A DNA stretch of 64,000 bases, taken from Candidatus Margulisiibacteriota bacterium. Its GTDB lineage: Bacteria > Margulisbacteria > WOR-1 > O2-12-FULL-45-9 > XYB2-FULL-48-7. A program made the translations under genes and the position numbers. The notes beneath the pieces were generated by a model, which had not been told where the DNA came from, ran no database searches, and saw only the letters and a list, made by a program, of their open reading frames with translations. Where the stretch lies: contig JBAZTH010000002.1 in the NCBI GenBank assembly GCA_041661965.1, forward strand, positions 496,001-560,000, given 5' to 3'. The first letter of the stretch is position 1, and each line of letters begins with the position of its first letter. Shown piece by piece: positions 32,521 to 41,202 of this stretch.

Positions 32521-32526
32521 TATAAT
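32521..32526 (+). promoter_or_regulatory. -10 element of priA, leaderless type
   Basis: TATAAT ends six bases before the priA ATG at 32533. The -35 is weak, and there is no Shine-Dalgarno. Confidence 0.6.
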
Positions 32527-32532
32527 TTTTGC

Positions 32533-34512
32533 ATGTACGCGGAAGTGATTCTCTCCAAGGCGGCGGAACGGATCGACAAGATCTACCATTACGCCATTCC
32601 AGAAAACCTAAAGCAGACAATTAAGATTGGCCAACCGGTTGTTTTCCCTTTTGGCAAGCGTCGGGAGATTGGCTATGTTGTCGGCTTTGTTGAAAAAGCG
32701 GACGTCCCCCAGGTTAAGGAGATCGCGGAAATCATTACCGAAAAACCGCTGTTTAACGAAAACCAGGTTAAATTGGCCAATTGGATATCTGAATACTATT
32801 GCTCCTTCCGGCTCTCCGCCCTGCGACTGGTGATGCCCCCCGGGAAAAAGGACGTTAAAAGTTTAAAGACGAAGCCAAGGAGTCAGAAAGCCGAGGCTAA
32901 GGCAGAGGGCGCAACTTCCGGTCCAGAGTTGACTGCCGACCAAGCCAAAGCGGTTGTCGCGATTACCGCTTCGTTAGCGGCCGGCGATGGCGCTCATTTC
33001 CTTTTATTCGGGGTGACCGGGTCGGGGAAGACCGAAGTTTACATGAAGAGCGTGGAACAAGCACTTGCCCAGGGTAAAAGTTCGATCGTGATGGTCCCGG
33101 AAATTGCCCTGACTCCGCAATTGGTCCAGCGTTTTAAGGCCAGGTTTGGGGATGGGATCGCCCTGGTCCATAGCGATCTGACCGGCGCGAAAAGACGGCA
33201 GGAATGGGACCGGATCGCCAGCGGTGAGGCGAAGATCATTCTTGGGGCGCGTTCGGCGCTCTTCGCGCCGGCAACCGATCTTGGCTTGATAGTGATCGAT
33301 GAAGAATATGAACGCTCCTATAAACAGGACAATGCCCCCCGCTATCACGTCCGGGAAACGGCCGCTTACTTGGCTTCATTGACAAAGGCGACGATCGTTC
33401 TTGGTTCGGCGACGCCAGCGGTTGAAACTTATTACGAAGCGGAGCAGGGAAACCTGCGGATCTTGGCGCTTCCCGACCGGATCGATGCCCGGCCGCTCCC
33501 CCCGGTCGAGATCATTGATATGCGCCGGGAGCGGGGGGGCTTGCTGTCGAAGAAATTACGTGATGAGCTTCGCCTAACTTTAGAGCGGGGCGAGCAAGCG
33601 ATCCTTTTTATCAACCGGCGCGGTTATTTTACCTATGTTCAGTGCCGGGATTGCGGTTTCGCGCTCCAGTGCCCGCACTGTTCGATTTCGCTGACCTACC
33701 ACAGCAGTGATCAGCTGCTTCGTTGCAACCGTTGCGGGTATTCGGTCGCGCCGCCAAAGGGTTGTCCGCAATGCAACAGTTCGAGCCTTGGCTATTTCGG
33801 GACCGGGACCCAGCGGATCGAAAACGAAGTGGCGGAGGTTTTTCCCGCCGCCCGGATCCTCCGCTATGACCGGGACTCGGTCAGCAAGCGGGGTTCGCAC
33901 GAGGCGTTCTTCTCGGTCTTTGCCGAAGGGAAAGCCGATGTGCTGATCGGGACGCAGATGGTCGCCAAAGGGTTGGATGTCGCCAAGGTCACGCTGGTCG
34001 GCGTGGTTTCGGCCGATACCGCTATTAACTTGCCTGATTTTAGGTCGGCCGAATATACCTTTCAGCTTCTGACCCAGGTTGCTGGGCGGGCCGGTCGTCA
34101 TAAGTTACCGGGTAAAGTGATTGTCCAGACCCATGCTCCGGACCATTACGCGATCCTGGCGGCCGCCAAACAGGACTACGAATTATTTTATCGCCAGGAG
34201 ATCGTTCATCGTCAGGAACTTGGCTACCCTCCGTTCTCTCGACTGATCAGCCTGCTTTTTACCGGAGTGGAGGCGGCGCGGACTTTAAAAGCGGCGGAAG
34301 AGGTCGGCCGGATGATCCTGGCGGTCAAAAAGGCTGGGGTCTTAGGCCCGGCCCCGGCGGTGATCAGTAAGCTGCATGGCGAGTGGCGCTATCGTTTGCT
34401 CATCAAAGGGGAGTTGGAAGAAAGCCGGTCGATTATTAAAAAAGTATTAAATAATTTTAAGCCGGAAGGGGTTTCGCTGACGATTGACATTGATCCGATG
34501 AATTTACTCTAA
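32533..34512 (+). CDS. priA: Primosomal replication restart helicase PriA
   Basis: This 659-residue protein has the PriA N-terminal fork-binding domain, Walker A GVTGSGKTEVYM (near residue 158), and the zinc region with eight cysteines (CRDCGFALQCPHC, then CNRCGYSVAPPKGCPQC). Helicase motifs V and VI (GTQMVAKGLDVAKV, QVAGRAGR) follow. It reloads the replisome at stalled forks. One oddity is motif II, normally DEEH in PriA, which reads DEEYERSYKQ. The gene has a leaderless-type start. Confidence 0.94.
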   Translation: MYAEVILSKAAERIDKIYHYAIPENLKQTIKIGQPVVFPFGKRREIGYVVGFVEKADVPQVKEIAEIITEKPLFNENQVKLANWISEYYCSFRLSALRLVMPPGKKDVKSLKTKPRSQKAEAKAEGATSGPELTADQAKAVVAITASLAAGDGAHFLLFGVTGSGKTEVYMKSVEQALAQGKSSIVMVPEIALTPQLVQRFKARFGDGIALVHSDLTGAKRRQEWDRIASGEAKIILGARSALFAPATDLGLIVIDEEYERSYKQDNAPRYHVRETAAYLASLTKATIVLGSATPAVETYYEAEQGNLRILALPDRIDARPLPPVEIIDMRRERGGLLSKKLRDELRLTLERGEQAILFINRRGYFTYVQCRDCGFALQCPHCSISLTYHSSDQLLRCNRCGYSVAPPKGCPQCNSSSLGYFGTGTQRIENEVAEVFPAARILRYDRDSVSKRGSHEAFFSVFAEGKADVLIGTQMVAKGLDVAKVTLVGVVSADTAINLPDFRSAEYTFQLLTQVAGRAGRHKLPGKVIVQTHAPDHYAILAAAKQDYELFYRQEIVHRQELGYPPFSRLISLLFTGVEAARTLKAAEEVGRMILAVKKAGVLGPAPAVISKLHGEWRYRLLIKGELEESRSIIKKVLNNFKPEGVSLTIDIDPMNLL

Positions 34513-34541
34513 GAACGGTTTTCTTCTTATATAATGTAATA

Positions 34542-34547
34542 TATAAT
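34542..34547 (+). promoter_or_regulatory. -10 element of def-fmt, leaderless type
   Basis: TATAAT ends six bases before the second in-frame ATG (34554) of def and directly abuts the first (34548). Another TATAAT lies at 34530-34535. No Shine-Dalgarno is visible. Confidence 0.55.
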
Positions 34548-34553
34548 ATGAAT

Positions 34554-35042
34554 ATGAAGCTGAAAATTGTTAAATTCCCAAGCCCGGTCCTGCGGAAAAA
34601 GGCCAAAGCGGTCAAAAAAGTCACCCCGGAAATAGTCCGGTTAATCGATGAGATGATCGAGACAATGCATGCCGCTCCCGGGGTCGGATTAGCCGCCCCC
34701 CAAGTCGGCAAATCATTGCAGGTGATCGTTGTCGATATCGGCGCCGGACCAATCGCGTTCGTTAATCCCAAGGTCATAAAACGGAGCGGCTGTCAGGTCT
34801 ACGTTGAAGGCTGTCTTTCGCTTCCCGGGGTTGAGGCTCCGGTCGAACGGTCGAATCATGTTCTGGTGAAAGGGTTGTCGCGCGACGGCCAGCCGCTTTC
34901 GGTCGATGCCGCCGGCTTTCTGGCGACCGTTTTTCAGCACGAGATCGACCATCTCGACGGCAAGGTTTTGATCGACCGGGTAAGCGATCCCAGTCTGATA
35001 AAATTCGTGACCAAGAAAGAGCCTAAGGAAGAACTACTATGA
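34554..35042 (+). CDS. def: Peptide deformylase
   Basis: This 162-residue protein has all three deformylase motifs: GVGLAAPQVG, EGCLSLPG (metal-binding Cys) and QHEIDHLDG (two metal-binding His and the catalytic Glu). It removes the formyl group from nascent proteins. I choose the ATG at 34554, giving MKLKIVKFPSP, because it is six bases from a perfect -10, as at other genes here; an ATG two codons earlier touches that -10. It overlaps fmt by four bases, the usual def-fmt pair. Confidence 0.95.
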   Translation: MKLKIVKFPSPVLRKKAKAVKKVTPEIVRLIDEMIETMHAAPGVGLAAPQVGKSLQVIVVDIGAGPIAFVNPKVIKRSGCQVYVEGCLSLPGVEAPVERSNHVLVKGLSRDGQPLSVDAAGFLATVFQHEIDHLDGKVLIDRVSDPSLIKFVTKKEPKEELL

Positions 35043-35986
35043 AGCTGGTCTACTTTGGTACCCCTGAACCAGCTGCCGATGTCTTGGCTGGATTGCTAAA
35101 AGCTGGCTTGACTCCTGCTCTGGTCGTTACCCAGCCCGATCGGCCGAAAGGCCGAGGACAAATAGTCGGGCATTCGCCGGTTAAAGAGATCGCGCTTGAT
35201 CATAACTTACCGTTGGAACAACCGGAGCGGGTAAGAAACAACCCGGTTTTTAAGGCGCTATTGGAATCAATCAAGCCGGATCTTTGTATCGTTGTCGCTT
35301 ATGGTCAGATCCTGCCGGCCGACATCTTGGCTATTCCCAGGCTAGGTTTTATTAATCTCCATGCCTCTCTCTTGCCAAAGTACCGGGGGGCCGCTCCGGT
35401 CCAATGGGCGTTGATCAATGGGGAGAAAGAAAGCGGTGTAACTGTAATTAGGCTAACCGAAGAGCTGGATGCCGGTCCGATCCTGGCGCGACAGGCGGTG
35501 CTTATCACGCCGGAGGACAATGCCGAAACCTACCTGCGTAAAGCTTTTGTCGCCGGGCAGGAGCTACTGCTTAATTTATTGCCGAAGCTGGAAGCCGGGG
35601 AAGTCCGGTCGATCGAACAGAATGAGGCCGAAGTGACCTATGCGCCGACCCTGAAAAAGGAAAGCGGCGCCATTGATTGGCGAAAATCAGCCGTCGAGAT
35701 CGCTAATCTGGTGCGGGGAACCCTTCCATGGCCGGTTGCCCACACCATATATAGGGGTAGGCAATTGAAGTTGTTTAATGTTCAGACCGTTGACCTGCCG
35801 GAAATCGCTCCCCACCGGACAGTCGGTGAAATAGTCGCTATAATTAAGGGAGAAGGACTGGTTATTGCCACCGGACTTGGGCATCTCTTGATCAAAGAAG
35901 TACAGCTAGATGGCGGCAAACGCATGTCCTGCGCCAGTTTCCTCGCTGGCCACGACGTAGAAATCGGCGAAACCCTTCCCAATTAA
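35039..35986 (+). CDS. fmt: Methionyl-tRNA formyltransferase
   Basis: This 315-residue protein has the formyltransferase signature INLHASLLPKYRGAAPVQWALINGEKESGVTVI, including the catalytic Asn-His region, and a C-terminal OB-like domain (YAPTLKKESGAIDW onward). It formylates initiator Met-tRNA. It is coupled to def by an ATGA overlap. It is relevant that formylated initiator is used with leaderless messages in bacteria. Confidence 0.96.
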   Translation: MKLVYFGTPEPAADVLAGLLKAGLTPALVVTQPDRPKGRGQIVGHSPVKEIALDHNLPLEQPERVRNNPVFKALLESIKPDLCIVVAYGQILPADILAIPRLGFINLHASLLPKYRGAAPVQWALINGEKESGVTVIRLTEELDAGPILARQAVLITPEDNAETYLRKAFVAGQELLLNLLPKLEAGEVRSIEQNEAEVTYAPTLKKESGAIDWRKSAVEIANLVRGTLPWPVAHTIYRGRQLKLFNVQTVDLPEIAPHRTVGEIVAIIKGEGLVIATGLGHLLIKEVQLDGGKRMSCASFLAGHDVEIGETLPN

Positions 35987-36001
35987 GGGGAAAATCGACT
36001 A

Positions 36002-36031
36002 TTGACACCCCCACAGGTAGCGTGATAAAGT
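36002..36031 (+). promoter_or_regulatory. Promoter of the nrdR-nrdD-nrdD operon
   Basis: A perfect TTGACA (36002-36007) is followed after 18 bases by an extended -10 (TGATAAAGT, hexamer at 36026-36031). The predicted start is at about 36038. Confidence 0.7.
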
Positions 36032-36037
36032 TCGCAG

Positions 36038-36080
36038 CACCCTAAATCTATGACCCATTGAACTAAGGCTAAGTAGGGTG
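36038..36080 (+). promoter_or_regulatory. Leader hairpin before nrdR
   Basis: CACCCTA (36038-36044) and TAGGGTG (36074-36080) are perfect complements around a 29-base loop. The first arm starts at the predicted transcription start, and the second ends two bases before the AAGGAG ribosome-binding site (36083-36088). I do not recognise a known riboswitch. Confidence 0.45.
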
Positions 36081-36095
36081 ACAAGGAGTCGAGGG

Positions 36096-36563
36096 ATGAA
36101 ATGCCCATTTTGCGATAGCCTAGAAGACAAGGTCCTGGAATCCAGGGAAGTTGACGACGCCGTAACGATTCGGAGGCGCCGGGAATGCCTTTCCTGCCGG
36201 GGGCGGTTTACCTCTTACGAACGGATCGAGGAGCGGCCAGTTTTGGTCATTAAGCGAGATGGCCGCCGCGAGCAATTCAGCCGTCAGAAAGTTATGACCG
36301 GGATCCTTCGGGCTTGTGAAAAACGTCCGGTTTCTTTGGCTACAATTGAAACGATCGTTGATGAAGTGGAAAAAGCTTTACATCGAGAGGCAGGGAGGGA
36401 GGTAATGAGCTCCAAGATCGGGGAAATGGTGATGGAAAAAATGCACCAGATCGACAAAGTCGCTTATATTAGGTTCGCGTCGGTTTATCGCAAGTTTGAA
36501 CATGTTTCCGAATTCCAAAGAGAAGTCGAAGAATTAACGGGGAGGTACTTAGATGTCCACTGA
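36096..36563 (+). CDS. nrdR: Transcriptional repressor NrdR
   Basis: This 155-residue protein has the NrdR zinc finger (CPFC at the N terminus and CLSC around residue 31, followed by RGRFTSYERIEE) and an ATP-cone domain (VIKRDGRREQFSRQKVMTGI). NrdR senses dATP/ATP and represses ribonucleotide reductase genes. It is the first gene of an operon with two class III reductases, implying autoregulation. The start is the Met of MKCPFCD, with AAGGAG seven bases upstream; an earlier in-frame start is unlikely. Confidence 0.95.
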   Translation: MKCPFCDSLEDKVLESREVDDAVTIRRRRECLSCRGRFTSYERIEERPVLVIKRDGRREQFSRQKVMTGILRACEKRPVSLATIETIVDEVEKALHREAGREVMSSKIGEMVMEKMHQIDKVAYIRFASVYRKFEHVSEFQREVEELTGRYLDVH

Positions 36564-38652
36564 TTTGATGGCAGAAAAAATGGGAAAGGTGAATGATTCG
36601 ACCGATCTGGCGTTGTTCGTGAGAACCTCGGAAGAGGATATCGTTGGCTGGGACCGGGCGAAGATCGTCGCGGCTCTTGTCCGCGAAACCGGGATCGACC
36701 AAAACGTCGCTGAAATGATCGGTAAAGAAGTTGAGGTCCAGATCAAAAATTTGAATTTGAAAAATGTCACCTCGCCGCTTATCCGCGAGCTGGTTGACGT
36801 GAAACTGTTGGAGTTCGGGCTCGAAGACGCCCGCCGGAAACACACCCGGCTTGGGTCGCCGCTTTACGATGTCAAAAACATAATCTTCAATCCGAACAAG
36901 GAGAACGCCAACGTTCCCCACGGACCGGAAGCGACCAATCTGACCCTGGCGGAAAACATCAAGAAGGAATTCGCCCTCCTTTCGGTCTTCTCGGCCGATA
37001 TCGCCGATGCCCACATGCGCGGCGACCTTCATTTGCACGACCTTGGCTTCATTGACCGGCCGTATTGCAGCGGCCAGTCGGTCGAATACGTGAAAAAGTT
37101 CGGGCTGGACCTGCCGAACGCCCTTTCGATCGCCAAACCGGCCAAACACGCCGAAGTTCTCCTGGCCCAAATGGTAAAATTCTCGGCCGCCCTCCAGGGC
37201 GTTTTTGCCGGCGCCATCGGCTGGGACGCGGTCAACCTCTTTTTCGCCCCCTTCCTGGTTGGGATGTCCGACGCCGAAGTGCGGCAGATCGCCCAGATGA
37301 TGATCTACGAATACAGCCAGCAGGCGGTCGCTCGCGGCGGCCAGGCGATCTTCTCCGATATCAATCTTTATTGGGAAGTGCCGAAACATTTTGAAAAGGT
37401 GCCGGCGATGGGCCCGGGCGGGGAATATACCGGCAAAGTCTACGGCGATTATATTAAAGAAGCCCAGCGCTTTGTTTGGGCCCTGTTCGACGTTTACAAA
37501 GAAGGGGACGGTTCCGGCCGGCCGTTCTTCTTTCCCAAACCGCTCGTTCACATGACCGAGAAATTCTTTGTGACCGAAGGGCACGAAAAGTTCCTGCGGC
37601 ACATTTCCGACGTCGCGACCACCATGGGGAACACCTATTTCGTTTTCGACCGCGGCGAGACCGCCAAGATCTCGGAATGCTGCCGGCTTTCCTTCAAGCT
37701 CGAGCAGTCCGATCTTGACGATGCCAAAGAGCCGTGGCGGATGCGCTATTCGGCCCTGCAGAACGTGACGGTCAACCTGCCGCGCTTAGCTTTCAAGGCG
37801 GGCGGTTCCGATGAAAAACTCTTTGAATTGATCGATCAGCATTTGGAGCTCGCGGCCAAAGCCCATGTTCAGAAGAAGTCCTTTATTACCGAGATCCTGG
37901 AAGCCGGTCAGCGCGGCCCGCTTTCCATGCTGGCGATGAACCGGGACGGCCAGCCCTATCTGCGGATGTTCCGCGTCAGCTACCTGATGGGGATCCTGGG
38001 GCTTAACGAAGTGGTCCAGGCCCACAAAGGCCAGCAAATGCACGAGTCGCAGGACGCGGTCAAATTCGGGTTGAAGGTTATTTCTCACATGAAGATCAAA
38101 TGCGAAGAGATGACCAAAAAGTACGGGATGCATTTTGTCCTGGAGCAGACCCCGGCCGAATCGACCGCTTACCGCTTTGCCAAACTCGACCTCGAGCATT
38201 TTCCGGAAGCGGCCGCCCGGGTCGTCAAAGGGAAGATCGGGACGAGCGAGATCTACTATACCAACTCGACCTATTTCAACGTTTCGATCCCGATGAGCTC
38301 GATCGACCGGGTCAAGCAGGAAGGGCTGTTCCATCCGCTGATCGACGCGGGTGCCTTGACCCACGTCTGGCTCGGAGAGAGCAAACCGTCGCCGGAATCG
38401 ATCGCTAATTTCGTGACCAAAACCTTCCACAACACCCAGAACGCCCAGGTCGCGTTCTCGCCGGAATTCACCTCCTGCAACCAGTGCGGCAAGATCACCC
38501 GCGGCTTGCGCGACAAATGCCCTTATTGCCAGTCCGAGAATATCGAGGGGATCACCCGGATCACCGGTTATTTCTCCCGCGTTTCCGGTTGGAACAAAGG
38601 GAAGCTCGCCGAACTAAAAGAGAGGTATCGCAATGGAAACGTTAACAGCTAA
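36553..38652 (+). CDS. nrdD: Anaerobic (class III) ribonucleoside-triphosphate reductase NrdD, copy 1
   Basis: This 699-residue protein has an N-terminal ATP-cone (about residues 15-110: VRTSEEDIVGWDRAKIVAAL), the glycyl-radical reductase body (PYCSGQS, SECCRLSFKL, LEQTPAESTAYRFAK), four zinc cysteines (C642, C645, C656, C659) and the glycyl radical loop RITGYF with Gly672. It makes dNTPs without oxygen. It overlaps nrdR by 11 bases and the second copy by 20. No NrdG activase gene is in the window, so it must lie elsewhere. The GGAGGT at 36541 is well placed. Confidence 0.94.
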   Translation: MSTDLMAEKMGKVNDSTDLALFVRTSEEDIVGWDRAKIVAALVRETGIDQNVAEMIGKEVEVQIKNLNLKNVTSPLIRELVDVKLLEFGLEDARRKHTRLGSPLYDVKNIIFNPNKENANVPHGPEATNLTLAENIKKEFALLSVFSADIADAHMRGDLHLHDLGFIDRPYCSGQSVEYVKKFGLDLPNALSIAKPAKHAEVLLAQMVKFSAALQGVFAGAIGWDAVNLFFAPFLVGMSDAEVRQIAQMMIYEYSQQAVARGGQAIFSDINLYWEVPKHFEKVPAMGPGGEYTGKVYGDYIKEAQRFVWALFDVYKEGDGSGRPFFFPKPLVHMTEKFFVTEGHEKFLRHISDVATTMGNTYFVFDRGETAKISECCRLSFKLEQSDLDDAKEPWRMRYSALQNVTVNLPRLAFKAGGSDEKLFELIDQHLELAAKAHVQKKSFITEILEAGQRGPLSMLAMNRDGQPYLRMFRVSYLMGILGLNEVVQAHKGQQMHESQDAVKFGLKVISHMKIKCEEMTKKYGMHFVLEQTPAESTAYRFAKLDLEHFPEAAARVVKGKIGTSEIYYTNSTYFNVSIPMSSIDRVKQEGLFHPLIDAGALTHVWLGESKPSPESIANFVTKTFHNTQNAQVAFSPEFTSCNQCGKITRGLRDKCPYCQSENIEGITRITGYFSRVSGWNKGKLAELKERYRNGNVNS

Positions 38653-40729
38653 AGCGCCGCTTGAGCAGCGCCAGGAAGAAGCGACCGATCTTTCGGTCTT
38701 CGTTCGGACCTCGACCGACGACATCGTTGCCTGGGACCGGGACCGGATCATCGACGCCCTGATCAGGGAAACGGAACTGAAGCCGGAAGTCGCGCTGATC
38801 ATCGCCATTGAAGTGGAAAAGCAGATCAAGGCGATGGCGGTCAAGACGATTACCGCTCCCCTGATCCGCGAACTGGTCGACGTCAAACTTTTGGAATACG
38901 GGCTGGAAGAGGCGCGGCGTAAACATACCCGCCTTGGGGTCCCGGTTTATGACGTTAGGAAGATCATTTTCCATAAGAACAAGGAGAACGCCAATACCCC
39001 GCACTCTCCGGAAGCGACCAACCTGACCCTGGCGGAGAACATTAAGAAAGAATTCGCCCTGCTCAATGTTTTTTCCCTGCCGGTCGCCGATGCCCACATG
39101 CGCGGCGATATCCATTTGCACGACCTTGGCTTTGCCGACCGCCCGTACTGCAGCGGCCAGTCGATCGAATTCGTGAAGAAATTCGGTCTCGACCTGCCGG
39201 ACGCCCGGGGGATGGAGAAGCCGGCTTTTGAACCGGAAGAACTGATCTCGCAGATCGTGAAGTTTTCCATCGCGCTCCACGGCTATTTTGCCGGCGCCAT
39301 CGGCTGGGACGCGGTCAATATTTTCATCGCCCCCTTCATCGTCGGTTATAACAAAGACCAGATTCGCAAGCTTGCCCGTCAGCTGATCCTGGAATTTTCG
39401 ACCGCGGCGGTGGCGCGCGGCGGCCAGGGATTATTTTCCGACCTGAACGTTTACTGGGAGATCCCCAAACATTTTGAAACCGTCCAGGCGATGGGGCCGG
39501 GCGGCCAATACACCGGCAAGACTTACGGCGACTACCAGGCCGAAGCCCAGGCTTTTGCCACGGCGATGTTCGAGGTCTACCTGGAAGGGGATGGGGCGGG
39601 CCGTCCGTTCTTCTTTCCCAAGCCGCTGGTCCACATGACCGAAAAGTTCTTTGCCACTCCGGGTCACGAGACTTTCCTGGAGCTGATCTCCCAGGTCGCG
39701 GCCGAAAAAGGGACGACCTATTTCGTTTTTGACCGGGGGGAGACCGCCAAGATCTCGGAATGCTGCCGCCTTTCGTTCAAGCTTGATTATTCCGATCTGC
39801 AGGACGCCAAAGAGCCGTGGCGGATGCGCTATTCGGCGATCCAAAACGTGACCGTCAATCTCCCGCGGATCGCCTACCTGGCGAACCGGGACGAGAAAAA
39901 GTTGTTTGAAGAGATCGACAAGAAACTGGAGCTCGTCGCCCAGGCCCACCGGGAAAAACGGCGCTTTATCGAAGCGTTGCTCAAGGAAGGGGCCAATGGC
40001 CCGCTTTCGCTGCTGGCGATGAAACGGGACGGCGAAGCTTATCTGCGCCTGCGCCGGGTCACCCAACTGGTCGGGATCCTGGGGCTTAACGAGCTGGTCC
40101 AGTTCCACACCGGCAAAGAACTGCATCAGGACCCCCAGGCGGTCCGTTTTGGTTTGAAGGTCATTTCCTACATGAGATTCAAGTGCCAGCAGTTGTCGGA
40201 AAAGTACGACCTGCACTTTGTCCTGGAACAGACCCCGGCCGAATCGACCGCTTACCGCTTTGCCCGGCTCGACCTCCAGCAATTCCCGACCCAGTCGACG
40301 ACCGTCATTAAGGGAAACTATGAAGGGTCGGAGATATATTATACGAACTCGACCTACATCAATGTCGCTCACAAGATGAGCCCGATCGACCGGGTCAAGC
40401 AGGAAGGGCTTTTCCATCCGTTGATCGACGCGGGAGCCTTGACCCATATCTGGCTGGGTGAATCGCGGCCCGACGCCAAGTCGATTGCCAGCTTCGTCAT
40501 TAAGACCTTCAAGAACACCGATAACGCCCAGATCGCTTTCTCGCCGGAATTCACCGCTTGCGATGACTGCGGCAAAGTGACGAGAGGGCTGGTCGATCGC
40601 TGCCCGCACTGCAGCTCGGCTAATATCGAAGGGATCACTAGGATCACCGGTTATTTCTCCCGGGTCCCCGGCTGGAACAAAGGGAAAATGGGAGAGTTAA
40701 AAGACCGCTACCGTTCTGCCGATCTGTGA
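38633..40729 (+). CDS. nrdD: Anaerobic (class III) ribonucleoside-triphosphate reductase NrdD, copy 2
   Basis: This 698-residue paralogue of the preceding gene keeps every motif: an ATP-cone (VRTSTDDIVAWDRDRIIDAL), PYCSGQS, SECCRLSFKL, zinc cysteines C643, C646, C657 and C660, and Gly673 in RITGYF. The two copies align along their whole length but differ at many positions, so the duplication is old rather than an assembly artefact. The start ATG overlaps copy 1 by 20 bases and has AGAGGT upstream. The copies could form a heterodimer, or differ in substrate or regulation. Confidence 0.93.
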   Translation: METLTAKAPLEQRQEEATDLSVFVRTSTDDIVAWDRDRIIDALIRETELKPEVALIIAIEVEKQIKAMAVKTITAPLIRELVDVKLLEYGLEEARRKHTRLGVPVYDVRKIIFHKNKENANTPHSPEATNLTLAENIKKEFALLNVFSLPVADAHMRGDIHLHDLGFADRPYCSGQSIEFVKKFGLDLPDARGMEKPAFEPEELISQIVKFSIALHGYFAGAIGWDAVNIFIAPFIVGYNKDQIRKLARQLILEFSTAAVARGGQGLFSDLNVYWEIPKHFETVQAMGPGGQYTGKTYGDYQAEAQAFATAMFEVYLEGDGAGRPFFFPKPLVHMTEKFFATPGHETFLELISQVAAEKGTTYFVFDRGETAKISECCRLSFKLDYSDLQDAKEPWRMRYSAIQNVTVNLPRIAYLANRDEKKLFEEIDKKLELVAQAHREKRRFIEALLKEGANGPLSLLAMKRDGEAYLRLRRVTQLVGILGLNELVQFHTGKELHQDPQAVRFGLKVISYMRFKCQQLSEKYDLHFVLEQTPAESTAYRFARLDLQQFPTQSTTVIKGNYEGSEIYYTNSTYINVAHKMSPIDRVKQEGLFHPLIDAGALTHIWLGESRPDAKSIASFVIKTFKNTDNAQIAFSPEFTACDDCGKVTRGLVDRCPHCSSANIEGITRITGYFSRVPGWNKGKMGELKDRYRSADL

Positions 40730-40748
40730 TTAGTGTATAATTAGAAAA

Positions 40749-40786
40749 CAACAGGAACCTGCGAATAAACTTCGCGGTTCCTGTTG
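40749..40786. repeat. Bulged-T hairpin, family member 3
   Basis: Lower stem CAACAGGAACC with its exact complement, one unpaired T (40760), upper stem GCGAA/TTCGC and loop TAAAC. It lies just after nrdD copy 2 and has no T-run. Confidence 0.8.
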
Positions 40787-40804
40787 AAGATTAGTTGAGT
40801 GCAT

Positions 40805-40830
40805 AACCGCGGCGTTTAGCCGCGGGTGTT
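40805..40830. repeat. Bulged hairpin, family member 4
   Basis: Read on the minus strand: ACC, one unpaired C, upper stem GCGGC/GCCGC, loop TAAAC, then GGTT. The geometry and loop are those of member 3. It ends 22 bases before the redoxin ATG. Confidence 0.65.
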
Positions 40831-40852
40831 AATTTAGAAAGGGGATAGAAAG

Positions 40853-41167
40853 ATGGAAAAGCAATTGGAAGTAAAAGTATTCGGGAAACCGGGCTGTGAG
40901 TTTTGCAAGACGACGGTGAAGAAGTTTGAGACCTTTTTCGGCCGCTGGAATATTAACGACAGCCAGGTAAAACTATCATTTTTTGACATGGAAACGGTGG
41001 ATGGTTTGGCGGAAGGGGCTTTTTACAGCGTGACCAAAATCCCGGCGACCGTGATCGAACATCAGGCCGATATCGTTAAACGCTGGGACGGCAAAGTTCC
41101 GCTGTCGGAAGAGTTCAAGGAAATATTTGTCACCGAAACGGTGGTTAGTCCTAAAGAAATCAATTAA
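40853..41167 (+). CDS. Thioredoxin/glutaredoxin-like redoxin linked to nrdD
   Basis: This 104-residue thioredoxin-fold protein has the active site GCEFCK (CxxC around residues 15-18) and a cis-proline region KIPATVIEH. AAAGGGG precedes the start. Some class III reductases (the NrdD2 type of Thermotoga and Neisseria) are reduced by a redoxin instead of formate; this gene, directly after two nrdD copies, fits that role. It is flanked on both sides by intergenic hairpins. The partner assignment is inference. Confidence 0.8.
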   Translation: MEKQLEVKVFGKPGCEFCKTTVKKFETFFGRWNINDSQVKLSFFDMETVDGLAEGAFYSVTKIPATVIEHQADIVKRWDGKVPLSEEFKEIFVTETVVSPKEIN

Positions 41168-41191
41168 CCGCGCAATTAATTGCGCGGTTAA
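41164..41191. repeat. 28-bp perfect palindrome after the redoxin gene
   Basis: TTAACCGCGCAATT and its exact mirror complement form a continuous palindrome starting in the redoxin stop codon region. The AACCGCG/CGCGGTT arms match those of the nearby hairpin family. Confidence 0.75.
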
Positions 41192-41202
41192 TAATAAGGC
41201 CT

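Noticed and set aside
36002..36095. Known riboswitch (cobalamin, preQ1, SAM types) upstream of nrdR
   Set aside because: The sequence lacks the conserved core elements I know for these classes; only a simple long-loop hairpin is visible.
36469..37602. Long open frame on the minus strand (377 codons) opposite nrdD copy 1, and a similar one of 392 codons at 39431-40609
   Set aside because: They lie entirely antisense to well-identified genes, have no family motifs, and arise from the strong codon bias of those genes.
40749..40830. Ordinary terminators after nrdD copy 2
   Set aside because: The hairpins are strong but lack T-runs, and the redoxin gene downstream seems to depend on readthrough or on its own weak promoter; they are listed as repeats instead.
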